A stretch of DNA of 64,000 nt from Collinsella sp. AF23-2 (GCF_003459245.1 NZ_QRVG01000007.1:1-64000); one strand, 5' to 3'. Shown: positions 8,587-17,691, counted from the stretch's first letter. Numbers and translations are program-made. Notes: a model not told the origin generated them from the sequence alone.

Positions 8587-10616
8587 ATGAAAAGACTCCC
8601 CCGCCTTGCGTTAGCCGCCGCGTTGTTTGCCGGCTCGCTCGCAGGCATCCCAAGCCTCGCTTTCGCGGGGAACCTGCCCGCCGCTATTGACGGCTCCGTG
8701 GCCGTCATGCACACCAACGATATCCACGGCAGCTACAAGTACAGCTACAACGCAAGCAAGGGCACCGGCACTGTGGGCTTTGACGGACTGGCGGTTCTCT
8801 ATAGCGCCCAAAGCAGCGCCCCCGATCTTTTGCTCGATGCGGGCGATACCTTCCACGGGCAGTCCTTTGCCACCATGAGCGAGGGCAAGAGCATCGCCGA
8901 GCTCATGGACACCTTCTATGCAGACGGCTACGACGCGACCACGCCGGGCAACCACGACTGGAGCTACGGCGCGGACAAGCTCCGCACCATGACCGGCTAC
9001 AGCCCCACCGGCACGCCCTTCGCCATGCTCTGCGCGAACGCGAAGTCTACGAGCGGCGTATGGAGCTCGAGTATCACCAAGACGCTCGATCGCACCTGGG
9101 AGGATAGCGAAGATCACTCCACATTCGACTACAAAATCAAGGTCGGCGTCGTGGGTGCCATGAATGAGTCGCTGGAATCCTCGCTGCGCGCGGACCTGGT
9201 CGCGGGTACGTCGTTCTCGAGTGCCGCGAACGCCATCAATGCCGAGGCCAAGCGACTGCGCGAGACGGAGGGCTGCAACGTTGTCGTCTGTATCGCGCAC
9301 ACGCTCAACGCCAAGACCTTTGCTGCAAAGCTCGTTGGGGTCGATGCACTGGTCGCGGGCCACGAGCACATCAACTTAGACGAAAACGTGACGGGGCTGA
9401 CGGCAAGTCGGTCCGCGTCGTCGAGGCGGGCAGCGCCTTTGCCGAGGTGGGGCTGCTTTCCATTCCGTACAAGTACGACACGAATGGCACCGAGACGACC
9501 GACGATGACACGGTGGCGGTATACGCAGGCAAAAGCGACGAGAAGCTCTATACCGCCAAGGACGTAAACGTTCTTTTGACCGACCCCAACAAGGGCTCCA
9601 CTTATCAGAGCATCCTTGATGAGGTCCACAACAACAAGATCAAGCCGCTCGACGAGGCCTTTGAAAACGAATCGAACAAGGTGCTCGGCACATCCACCAC
9701 CAACTATTTCTACGGCGAGGACGCCGCAGGCACGCATGGTTGGGAAATGGTGCGCACCACCGATTTCCGCCCCAGCAAGGAGGGCGACACCACCAAGGCC
9801 CAGACCATCGGCCATGTGATCTGCGGCTCCTATCTTGACCTGACGGGCGCAGACCTTGCCATCGAGAACGCGGGTGGCATCCGCGGCGGCATCGCTGCAG
9901 GCGATGTGACCGCAGGCAACGTCATCGCTATCTCGCCCTACGGCAACACCGTGGAGACCTGGACCATGACCGGTGCGGACTTCCTCGCAGCGCTCGAGCA
10001 TTCGCTGCAGATCAGCGACGAGTGCAATCACAGTTATGAGCTTCAGCAAGCCTACGTGGCAGCCGGCCATACCGAGCAGGAAGCGCAAGACAAGTACAAG
10101 TGGCGCGATGACTCTGGCAGCGTTCTCTCCTTTGGCGGCATCAACGTGACGATTGATTGGACGCAGCCCGAAGGCAAGCGCATTGTGAGTGCCACACTCG
10201 TCAAGGACGGCAGCACGCTCGATCCCACCAAGACCTATACCGTCGCCACCAACAACTACATCATTACCAACACGACCGACTTCCCCACCTTCGCACACGC
10301 CACCAAGCGCACCGAGTGGGGCACGTGTGAGGCGGCGCTGAGGGCGCTGATTGGGCAAAACGGCTGGGAGAGCAAGATGGCCGGACTCGCCGGCACCATC
10401 AGCTTCGGCTCCGCAGCCGTGGACCCCACGCCTACACCGGCCCCGACGCCTAAGCCCTCGCCTAAGACGGACACGACGACCACGAAGGTCATCACCAAGA
10501 AGACGACCGGCAAGCTCGCCGCAACGGGAGACCGCACGCTAGCCGTGATTGGCGCATGCCTCATCGGCGGCATCGTCATCATCATTCTCGGCATTATCTG
10601 GAAGCGTCGACGCTAA
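8587..10616 (+). pseudogene. Surface-anchored 5'-nucleotidase/metallophosphatase, frameshifted
   Basis: Signal peptide (1-27, ending AFA), a calcineurin-like N domain with MHTNDIHG, DAGDTFHG, GNHDW and GHEH, and a 5'-nucleotidase C-terminal domain with ENAGGIRGG, ISPYGNTVETW and FGGINV. A Pro/Thr stalk and a sorting signal follow: LAATG, a hydrophobic helix, then KRRR. LAXTG is the class E sortase type. Such enzymes release adenosine or phosphate from extracellular nucleotides. The frame breaks at GGGG (9393-9396): one more G joins the 8587 and 9447 frames smoothly (GADGKSV). It is either a true mutation, a slippage switch or a sequence error. The start ATG is 7 nt after AAGGA. Confidence 0.85.
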
Positions 10617-10668
10617 GCTACACCGCCGGGCCTTGCAGCCCCGCCGCATAAACCTTATATCGAGCACA

Positions 10669-10700
10669 GAAGCCCGTCCGAATTTGATCGGACGGGCTTC
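10669..10700 (+). terminator. Intrinsic terminator after the nucleotidase gene
   Basis: Perfect 13-bp stem GAAGCCCGTCCGA / TCGGACGGGCTTC (10669-10681, 10688-10700) with a 6-nt loop. Confidence 0.85.
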
Positions 10701-10744
10701 TTGGTGGGTATCATGGTTGGATGATCATGAGGAGGTTTCCCTAC

Positions 10745-11512
10745 ATGGAATTGTTTGAGCCAATTCTTCATTTCTTTGCACAACGATGGGTCCACAACAT
10801 CATCTGGGCCGGTATCTTGGCCATCGGCACCGCCGTTGCCGCCAAAATCGCGTCCAAGACCCTGCACCACCTGCTTAACCGCGATGATAACCCGCTCCCA
10901 GCATCGAGCATCTTCATCAACATCACACGCGCCGTCATCTGGATGATCGGCGGCAGCTTTATCCTCGACAACTGTTTTGGCATTAATGCAAACGCCCTCG
11001 TCGCCGCTCTTGGCGTCGGCGGCATCGCCATCTCGCTCGGCTTTCAGGACACGCTGTCGAACCTTATCGGCGGTATGCAGGTGACCTTCATGGGCATCAT
11101 CAAGCCCGGCGACAATATCGAGGTCGGCGGCGTGTCGGGCGTGGTCCAAGACATCACCTGGCGCCACACGACCATCGAGGATGCCTGCGGGCAGACCATC
11201 ATTGTGCCCAACTCCAACATCTCCAAGAACACGCTCGTGCATCTGATGCCCTTTGGGCGCGTGGCCGTGCCCGTTGCCGTAAAGGACACGTCTAAGTGGG
11301 CTTCCCTTGACGCGCTGGCAGACGAGCTCACGAGCGCAACCAAAACGGCCGTCTCGCCCATCTCTGGCTTTGACAAGGAGCCCTACGTGCTCTTTAGCGA
11401 GATCGGCGACTTTGGCGTCAAGGGCAAAATCATCTTTATCGTCAGCGACGATAGCACCACCTTCACGGCAGCCGACGCCTGCATTCGTGCCATCGCCCCC
11501 ATCATCGCCTAA
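10745..11512 (+). CDS. mscS: MscS-family mechanosensitive channel
   Basis: 255 residues, a minimal MscS: an N-terminal membrane region, the pore-lining TM3 with its Gly/Ala pattern (ANALVAALGVGGIAISLGFQ, about 87-106), then the beta domain (PGDNIEVGGVSGVVQDITWR, about 122-141) and a short C-terminal alpha/beta part. It opens on membrane tension and releases solutes during osmotic downshock. The ATG follows AGGAGG by 9 nt. The gene appears monocistronic, with a hairpin repeat directly at its stop codon. Confidence 0.92.
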   Translation: MELFEPILHFFAQRWVHNIIWAGILAIGTAVAAKIASKTLHHLLNRDDNPLPASSIFINITRAVIWMIGGSFILDNCFGINANALVAALGVGGIAISLGFQDTLSNLIGGMQVTFMGIIKPGDNIEVGGVSGVVQDITWRHTTIEDACGQTIIVPNSNISKNTLVHLMPFGRVAVPVAVKDTSKWASLDALADELTSATKTAVSPISGFDKEPYVLFSEIGDFGVKGKIIFIVSDDSTTFTAADACIRAIAPIIA

Positions 11513-11549
11513 ACTACCACAAAGGGGACAGGCACCTTTGTGGTAGTTT
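11511..11549 (+). repeat. GGGACAGG-core hairpin, copy 3
   Basis: Perfect 15-bp arms AAACTACCACAAAGG / CCTTTGTGGTAGTTT enclosing GGACAGGCA. It starts inside the mscS stop codon. Confidence 0.85.
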
Positions 11550-11605
11550 CGCATCGTGGTACCATGGTTCATATCGTTGTTTAAACGACTAAGGGAGTAG
11601 ACACC

Positions 11606-13522
11606 ATGGAAGAGGCCTATCGTCAAGCACGCAAGCGCGGCGAGCAGGGACGCCGTCGCGCCATCAGCCAAAGCGAGCACCCGTACCTTACGGACCTCGA
11701 CAGCTTGGTTGCCCAGCTCCCCTTAGGTCAGCGAGAGAGCGTCGGCCTGCGGGATATTCCGCTCGATATGGTCGTCGGCACGGTTACCAAGGGCCGTCAG
11801 TCTGCCTTTTCGTGCAACTTTATGCCCCTGTTGCCATTTAGCACCGAGTTCGCCCGCAAGTGGTCTAACCTCTACGACATCCAGGTAACCGAGGGCTATC
11901 GCGACCCCATCATCGTCACCGAGTTCATGCATCGGTTCTATGTCCAGGAAGGCAACAAACGCGTCAGTGTCCTCAAATTCCTAGACGCCCCGACGGTTTC
12001 GGCCAAGGTCACCCGTCTCTACCCCGGCAAATGGGATTCCGTCGAAAGCCGCCTGTACGGCGAGTTCTGCGCGTTTTGGCGCGTCTGCCCCCTATACGAG
12101 ATCGAGTTCTCGCGTGAGGGAAGCTACGAAACGCTCGCCAAGATGCTCGGTCAGAACCTTATCGAAAAATGGCCGCAGAAAAAGGTCGACTACCTGCGCC
12201 ACACCTTCCTGCTCTTTAAGCGTGCCTACCTTCGCGCAGGCGGCGATCACTTGGACATTACGACCGCCGACGCCATGCTCGTCTACCTCAACGTGTACAA
12301 CCAGGACCGCCTGCTGGATACGCCGACGGATATCGTCGTAAACCGCCTGTGCAAGATCTGGCGCGAGCTGGTCATTGCCGGCAAAAATGACGAGGACAAG
12401 GTCGATCTTGTCGAAGCACCGAGCGTCGACGAGGAGGAGACTCCCGCCAAGTCCACCTCCGGCGTGCTCAACTTCTTTATGGGCAAGACCGTCTACTCGG
12501 CGGCCAACCCCCTGCGCATCGCCTTTATCCATGAGTTCCCCTGTGCGACGTCGAGCTGGGACAGCCTGCACGACCAAGGGCGTCAGTATCTCGATGAGCA
12601 CTTTGGCGGCATCGTGCGCACCGAGGCGTTCGAGGACTGCCACGATCCGGACGTGTTCTACGCCGCTGTGGAAACGGCTGTCAAACATGGAGATAACGTC
12701 ATCTTCTCAACCTCGCACCGCCTGATGGAATATACGCTCAGGGCTGCCGTTGAGTATCCACAGGTGCGGTTCCTTAACTGCTCTATCGGCCTTCCCCACC
12801 AAAGCGTCCGTTCGTACTTTGGCAAGATGTACGAGGCCAAGTTTCTCCTGGGCGCCCTTGCCGCCAGCATGGCGGACAACCACCGCATCGGTTACCACGC
12901 GTCGGTCTTCGCCTCGGGCGCACTCAGCGAGATCAACGCCTTTGCGATTGGCGCCTCGCTGCTCGACCCCCGCGCGCAAATTATCCTGACCTGGGGCGAT
13001 GTGCCCGCCGGAGGCCTTGCCGAGGCCATGTGCCGCGAAGGCGTGAGCGTCATGACCGGCGCTGACATGTCAAAGTCGCTCGTAGACCCTACGGCCTACG
13101 GACTCCACCGCCTGGTCGATGGCAAGGTCGTCGGCATCGCCATGCCGGTCTGGAACTGGGGCCGATACTACGAGCTTATCGTGCGAAGCCTGCTGCATGG
13201 CACCTGGGATGAGACCAGTGACGACAGCCAGGTTCGCGCCGTCAACTACTGGTATGGCATGAGCTCGGGCGTCATCGACATTCGCTACGCTCCGGGCCTG
13301 CCCTATCAGACGCGCAAACTGGTGCAGCTGCTCCGCAATGGCATCGTCGAGGGCTCCATCAATCCATTTGGCGGCGAGCTTCATAGCCAAGACGGCGTGG
13401 TGCAGATTGAGGGCTTTCCCCCACTGCCGAGCGCGCAGATTGTCGAGATGAATTGGCTGGCGGACAACGTGGTAGGCACCATTCCGCAGCTCGACGATGA
13501 GCCGGGAGTTACCGCCCTATGA
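11606..13522 (+). CDS. ParB-like N-terminal domain fused to a BMP/PnrA-type binding domain
   Basis: 638 residues with no signal peptide. Residues ~40-130 resemble a ParB/sulfiredoxin-type nucleotide-binding domain (RFYVQEGNKRVSVLKFL, like the ParB EGNRR box). Residues ~300-610 resemble the basic membrane protein (BMP, PnrA-like) fold that normally binds nucleosides outside the cell (IAFIHEFP, GYHASVFASGALSEINAFAI, ILTWGDVP). Without an export signal it probably acts in the cytoplasm as a nucleoside or nucleotide sensor; this is inference. Its end overlaps the next gene by 4 nt (ATGA), implying a coupled function with the phosphoesterase. Confidence 0.7.
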   Translation: MEEAYRQARKRGEQGRRRAISQSEHPYLTDLDSLVAQLPLGQRESVGLRDIPLDMVVGTVTKGRQSAFSCNFMPLLPFSTEFARKWSNLYDIQVTEGYRDPIIVTEFMHRFYVQEGNKRVSVLKFLDAPTVSAKVTRLYPGKWDSVESRLYGEFCAFWRVCPLYEIEFSREGSYETLAKMLGQNLIEKWPQKKVDYLRHTFLLFKRAYLRAGGDHLDITTADAMLVYLNVYNQDRLLDTPTDIVVNRLCKIWRELVIAGKNDEDKVDLVEAPSVDEEETPAKSTSGVLNFFMGKTVYSAANPLRIAFIHEFPCATSSWDSLHDQGRQYLDEHFGGIVRTEAFEDCHDPDVFYAAVETAVKHGDNVIFSTSHRLMEYTLRAAVEYPQVRFLNCSIGLPHQSVRSYFGKMYEAKFLLGALAASMADNHRIGYHASVFASGALSEINAFAIGASLLDPRAQIILTWGDVPAGGLAEAMCREGVSVMTGADMSKSLVDPTAYGLHRLVDGKVVGIAMPVWNWGRYYELIVRSLLHGTWDETSDDSQVRAVNYWYGMSSGVIDIRYAPGLPYQTRKLVQLLRNGIVEGSINPFGGELHSQDGVVQIEGFPPLPSAQIVEMNWLADNVVGTIPQLDDEPGVTAL

Positions 13523-14229
13523 AGATCCTTGCCATAGCAGATACCGAAGAACGATGCCTTTGGGAGTGCTTTCGCAAGGAGCGCTTTGAGGGTGTCGACC
13601 TGATTCTGTCTGCCGGCGATCTGGACCCGGACTATCTTGAGTTTTTGGTCACCGTCATCAACAAACCGCTCATCTACGTGCGCGGCAATCACGACGACCG
13701 CTACGCACGTCATGCACCGGGCGGATGTATCTGCGTGGAAGACAGAGTGTACACGTACCGAGGGATTCGCATTGCGGGCCTTGGCGGGTCCATGCGTTAT
13801 CGCGACGGCGCCAACATGTACACCGAACGCGAGATGTCCAAGCGCATGCGCAAGCTGTCGCGTAAGGTTAGGATGGTCGGCGGGTGCGACATTCTGCTTA
13901 CCCATGCACCCGCCGCCGGTATGGGTGATCTGGACGATCTGCCGCATCGAGGGTTTGAGTGCTTTAACACGGCGCTTGAGTCCTGGGGGGCCGACTATAT
14001 GATTCACGGGCATGTGCACCAAAGCTACGGCCCCAACTTTCAACGCGAGCGCCAACACCCATGCGGAACGAAGATTGTCAACGCCTGCGGCTATACCAAG
14101 ATCGAAATTGACGAGGCGCGCTACCCCACGCGCGGTTGGAAGGCCGCTTGGCTCAACTCGCAAACCATGCGCCGCGAGCTCAAACGCCACGAAGCAATCG
14201 AGTCTTCAACCGCCAGAACCCCCTGGTAA
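13519..14229 (+). CDS. Calcineurin-like metallophosphoesterase
   Basis: 236 residues with the metallophosphoesterase motifs: AIADTE (the DxH motif reads D-x-E here), GDLDPDYL, VRGNHDD, LTHAP and HGHVH. It resembles the YfcE/MJ0936 group of small phosphodiesterases. The D-x-E change removes one usual metal-ligand His, so metal use or activity may differ. It is translationally coupled to the ParB-like/BMP gene by a 4-nt overlap, which suggests that the enzyme acts on the ligand, probably a nucleotide, sensed by its partner (inference). Confidence 0.85.
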   Translation: MKILAIADTEERCLWECFRKERFEGVDLILSAGDLDPDYLEFLVTVINKPLIYVRGNHDDRYARHAPGGCICVEDRVYTYRGIRIAGLGGSMRYRDGANMYTEREMSKRMRKLSRKVRMVGGCDILLTHAPAAGMGDLDDLPHRGFECFNTALESWGADYMIHGHVHQSYGPNFQRERQHPCGTKIVNACGYTKIEIDEARYPTRGWKAAWLNSQTMRRELKRHEAIESSTARTPW

Positions 14230-14239
14230 CTGCCAACAA

Positions 14240-14297
14240 CCACCACGAAGGGGATAGGCACCTTTATGGTGGTTTTGCTGACTCGTCCGACCTGTCC
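14240..14297 (+). repeat. GGGACAGG-core hairpin, copy 4, extended 58-bp form
   Basis: Stem CCACCACGAAGG / CCTTTATGGTGG with core GGATAGGCA, followed by TTTTGCTGACTCGTCCGACC. The 58-bp block recurs at 16256-16313 with 55 identities; the two copies bracket the sigma/anti-sigma pair. Confidence 0.85.
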
Positions 14298-14343
14298 ATC
14301 ACGGTGCTTGTGTAATTAACGAGAACACTCATTGTTTTGTAAG

Positions 14344-14370
14344 GACGGCGCTCACGTGCCGTCTTTTTTT
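14344..14370 (+). terminator. Intrinsic terminator upstream of the sigma factor gene
   Basis: Stem GACGGC / GCCGTC followed by TTTTTTT. It isolates the sigma gene from the preceding transcript, or it may be an attenuator for it. Confidence 0.75.
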
Positions 14371-14461
14371 GTCAACTTATGCAGTCTCGACCGTGTTGTA
14401 TGTAGAGGGACCTCGCGAGACGCCTTCCCTATATCCACCACGACCAATTGGAGGTGACACT

Positions 14462-15022
14462 ATGCCTGCACGCCGTAACCGCAATAGCACGCTCCGATGC
14501 GATGCCGATCAGATCGAGCGGGAAGCAAAGCGCTTGGTCGACACGTATTCCGACCTCATCCTTCGATTGTGCTATTCGGCCCTTGGATCCGCTGACGACG
14601 CTCAAGACATCTGCCAGGACACGCTGATCAAGATTCTCCAACGCACTCAACCGTTCGACTCGCTCGAACACGAACGTGCTTGGGTGATCCGAGTCGCACT
14701 GAACGCATGTCGCGATATCGGCCGTACGCACGCGAATCACCCGGTTGTCGACCTCGATTCGCTCCCCGATTTCTGCGCACCCGTAACACATACCGAGCAA
14801 GAATTCGCGCAACGCGACTGCGCCATTCTTTCCGCTGTCACGGCCCTGCCTCAAGCACAGCGCATCGCCATCTTTTTGCACTACTACGCAGGCATGAGCA
14901 TCAGGGAAATCGCAGACGCCGTTCACGCGACGCCAGCTGCAACCGCCCAGCACCTTAGCCGCGGACGTGCGTCACTTCGGCTTTCCTTGAAAGGAGACCA
15001 CAATGACTACGAATTCGAATGA
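14462..15022 (+). CDS. ECF-type sigma-70 family RNA polymerase sigma factor
   Basis: 186 residues with region 2 (LCYSALGSADDAQDICQDTL, ~40-60, then RAWVIRVALNACRD) and region 4 with a helix-turn-helix (MSIREIADAVHATPAATAQH, ~150-170). ECF sigma factors direct polymerase to a small regulon on an envelope or other signal. The ATG follows GGAGGTG by 6 nt. It overlaps the downstream anti-sigma-like gene by 20 nt, the usual sigma/anti-sigma layout. Codon use is less GC-biased than in nearby housekeeping genes. Confidence 0.88.
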   Translation: MPARRNRNSTLRCDADQIEREAKRLVDTYSDLILRLCYSALGSADDAQDICQDTLIKILQRTQPFDSLEHERAWVIRVALNACRDIGRTHANHPVVDLDSLPDFCAPVTHTEQEFAQRDCAILSAVTALPQAQRIAIFLHYYAGMSIREIADAVHATPAATAQHLSRGRASLRLSLKGDHNDYEFE

Positions 15023-16133
15023 CTATCGCCACGCCCTGGAGCACATTTCGTTTACCGATAATGCGAAGCAGCACATGGCAAACTCGATTGCTCAGTCCGT
15101 CGCCTCAAGCGATGCGGCGACCGCTCAAAGCAACTTTAATGGCACGCGACGCAAGCCGCGCATCGCCCGCCATCCCGTAAGAACAGTCGCTCGCATTGCC
15201 GCTGTAACGGCAGTCCTCGCTATCGTCATTGGAGGCGCTGGCACGGCTATGGCAACAGGCGTCCTGCCGCTTCCTTCTGACATGCTTTCCGACATCTTTG
15301 ACGGACCTGCTTCTCAAACCGAGATCATCGACCGTATTGGCCGGCCCGTCGGTGCTAGCTGCTCCAACAACGGAGTCACCGTGACCGCCGACGCCATCAT
15401 GGGCGACAAGGATATGGTTACCATCGCCTATACGCTTACGTTCGACGATCCCGCTGCCCTGAAAAAGCTTTCCGAGCCGGGCGAGAACGGAACTATCGCC
15501 GGAAGTGTCGATGGAAACGTATACGTTGATGGCGAGCATGGCGGCCAAGGCCAATCATGGCTCATTGACAAGAACCCCAATGACTCCAGCATTCAATACT
15601 TTGCACAGTTCAGCGTTGAATCACCCGGCCTTATGGGCAGGACCGTCCGCACGCATATCAACTCTCTCGTTGTGCCACGTGCTGGCAAAGAGCTTCCCGA
15701 GTATAAGAAAATACTTACGGGCCCATGGGATCTTAAGTTCCAGCTGAATTACGAAGATACATCCGTTACGATTCCCGCGCCCAAATCGGTCAACTTTAAC
15801 GGCACCAAGGCGACGATTCAAGAGGCCACCGTATCCTGCGTTGGCGTTTCAGTCCGCTACAACATAGATCGTTCCATCGAACACGACAACAACAGCGGCA
15901 AGATGTCTCAAAACATGGAGGAGTCTATGGATGCCGTTGGCAACATACCCCTCATCGTGACGTTCAAAGACGGTCATGTTGAGGACGCAACCAGCCACAG
16001 CGGCTATTTCGCAAATAAACTGGATAACGGCACCACTGATGTCCACAAGACCTGGCCGTTCTCGCAAGTTTGTGACACAGACAAGATTGCAAGCGTACAA
16101 ATTGGCGATACGGTCATTCCCATGAATTCGTAA
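15003..16133 (+). CDS. Membrane-anchored anti-sigma-like protein (DUF4179 type)
   Basis: 376 residues: a short cytoplasmic part (1-58), one transmembrane helix (about 60-82, ARIAAVTAVLAIVIGGAGTA) and a large extracytoplasmic beta-rich region. This matches DUF4179/DUF5643 proteins encoded just after ECF sigma genes in Firmicutes and Actinobacteria. The cytoplasmic part would hold the sigma factor and the outer domain would sense an extracellular signal. There is no zinc-binding HxxxCxxC motif, so it is not a ZAS-type anti-sigma. The start follows AAAGGAG and lies inside the sigma gene. Confidence 0.75.
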   Translation: MTTNSNDYRHALEHISFTDNAKQHMANSIAQSVASSDAATAQSNFNGTRRKPRIARHPVRTVARIAAVTAVLAIVIGGAGTAMATGVLPLPSDMLSDIFDGPASQTEIIDRIGRPVGASCSNNGVTVTADAIMGDKDMVTIAYTLTFDDPAALKKLSEPGENGTIAGSVDGNVYVDGEHGGQGQSWLIDKNPNDSSIQYFAQFSVESPGLMGRTVRTHINSLVVPRAGKELPEYKKILTGPWDLKFQLNYEDTSVTIPAPKSVNFNGTKATIQEATVSCVGVSVRYNIDRSIEHDNNSGKMSQNMEESMDAVGNIPLIVTFKDGHVEDATSHSGYFANKLDNGTTDVHKTWPFSQVCDTDKIASVQIGDTVIPMNS

Positions 16134-16255
16134 CGCTACGCGGCTCGTATATGCACCCGGTTCCGCACTTCGCGTCTAAAGATGCGCTGTCATCGAGCAG
16201 CGTGAGCGCAAGGCCGCCCGTATGGTCGGCTGGGAACACCTCGTTGCGCTAAAAA

Positions 16256-16313
16256 CCACCACGAAGGGGACCGGCACCTTTGTGGTGGTTTTGCTGACTC
16301 GTCCGACCTGTCC
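16256..16313 (+). repeat. GGGACAGG-core hairpin, copy 5, extended 58-bp form
   Basis: Stem CCACCACGAAGG / CCTTTGTGGTGG with core GGACCGGCA and the same GCTGACTCGTCCGACCTGTC tail as the copy at 14240. Confidence 0.85.
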
Positions 16314-16321
16314 CAACGGTT

Positions 16322-16460
16322 TGTCTCAATCTGTAACAGGTAGGGCCCAAATAATCGGTTAGCTGTTACAGATCGAGACAGACCACGGATGCTCGGCCGA
16401 AAATCTCAATCTGTAACAGGCAGGAACGATTTTGCCCCTTAGATGTTACAGATTGAGATA
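16322..16460 (+). repeat. Alternating-orientation motif array 1 (TCTCAATCTGTAACAG)
   Basis: Four ~18-nt motifs alternate in strand: 16322-16339 (+), 16363-16380 (-), 16403-16420 (+), 16443-16460 (-). The spacers are 22-23 bp and mostly unrelated. Each +/- pair forms a hairpin with a ~23-nt loop. The same motif and spacing recur at 22953-23172. This array and the hairpin copy before it fill most of the gene-free stretch 16134-16484. Confidence 0.85.
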
Positions 16461-16484
16461 TTTGACAGCTTGAATCGGCATCGC

Positions 16485-17105
16485 CTACAGCGCGGCGACG
16501 ACCTTGTCGCCCATCGTCGTGGTGCCGAGGATCTTATCTGCCGGGGTGTTGACATCGGCGATGTCACGGGTGCGCCAGCCCTCGTCGAGCACGCGCGCCA
16601 CGGCGCTCTCGATCCACGCGGCTTGCTCGCCCATGTCGAGCGCGTAGGTCAGCAGCATCGCCACCGACAAGATTTGAGCCAGCGGATTGGCCACGCCGAG
16701 CCCCGCGATGTCAGGAGCGCTGCCAGCGCTCGGCCCAAACAGCGATACGCCATCATCCAGCGAGGCAGAGGCAAGCATACCGAGCGATCCGGTAATCTGA
16801 GCCGCCTCATCGGACAGGATGTCGCCGAACATGTTCTCCGTCACCACGACGTCAAAGTCTGCCGGTCGACTGATGAGCTGCATGGCGGCGTTGTCGACGA
16901 GCAGGTCCTCAAGCTCCACGTCGGAGTACTCCTCGTCTTGCACGCGATGCACGATCTCGCGCCACATGCGGCTCGTCTCCAGCACGTTGCGCTTATCAAC
17001 GCTCGTCACCTTGCCGCGACGTTTGCGCGCCGCCTCAAATGCCTGGCGCGCAATGCGCTCAATCTCGTACTCGCGATACTCCATCACGTCGACCGCACGC
17101 TGACC
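16485..17105 (-). pseudogene. leuB: leuB remnant (C-terminal ~200 residues of 3-isopropylmalate dehydrogenase)
   Basis: This stretch encodes the second half of a LeuB-type dehydrogenase: [19 protein letters not shown], the substrate/metal segment around [20 protein letters not shown] and the C-terminal NAD-binding region [20 protein letters not shown]. The N-terminal ~150 residues are absent. Upstream, in place of leuB start and the expected leuC/leuD, lies the N-terminal part of leuA joined in a GC-rich junction (17105-17128) in another frame. This is a deletion scar, not a functional gene. Confidence 0.88.
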
Positions 17106-17127
17106 GGCCGCACCCGCAGCGCCCGCG

Positions 17128-17691
17128 CAGGTCACGGATGCGGGCGCCAAAGTCCCACGGCATGTTGTAGCCCATCGTATCGGGGATGTTCACGACCGTG
17201 GCACCGGCCTTTACGGCCGCCTCGATAATGCGCACCAGAAACTCCTGATCGGAGCGGCCGGCATCCTCGGCATAAAACTCAACATCGTCAACGAACTTGC
17301 GAGCATGTTTGACGGCATGGATCGCTCACTCAATTGCCCTTTCCTCAGTCATATGGAGCTTGTCGCGCAGGTGACTGGTGCTCACACCCAGCCCTGTATG
17401 GATACGGGGCCTCTGGGCCGTTTTGAGCGCCTCTGCAGCCACTTCGATATCCCTGTCGACAGCGCGCGTCAGGCCGCATACCGTGCATCGGTCGCCCGCA
17501 ATCTTGCCAATCTCCTGTACGGAGCGAAAGTCACCAGGACTCGAGATGGGAAAGCCCGCCTCGATAACGTCCACGTTCATGCGCACCAGCTGGCGGGCGA
17601 TGAAGAGCTTTTCCTCGGTATTCAAGCTGGTGCCCGGCGACTGCTCACCGTCGCACAGGGTGGCGTCAAAGATTGTGATTTTGCGGCTTAT
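17128..17691 (-). pseudogene. leuA: leuA remnant (N-terminal ~190 residues of 2-isopropylmalate synthase)
   Basis: Clear LeuA similarity from [18 protein letters not shown] to [17 protein letters not shown]. Four lesions are visible. The expected start codon after AGGAGG (5-nt gap) is ATA at 17691-17689. The catalytic Arg of LRDGEQ is Cys. A TGA at 17328-17326 stands where the family has Arg (CGA to TGA fits). The frame ends in a fusion with the leuB remnant, so the regulatory domain plus leuC and leuD are lost. Leucine synthesis through this locus is therefore dead. An apparently intact leucine attenuator lies immediately upstream. Confidence 0.9.
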
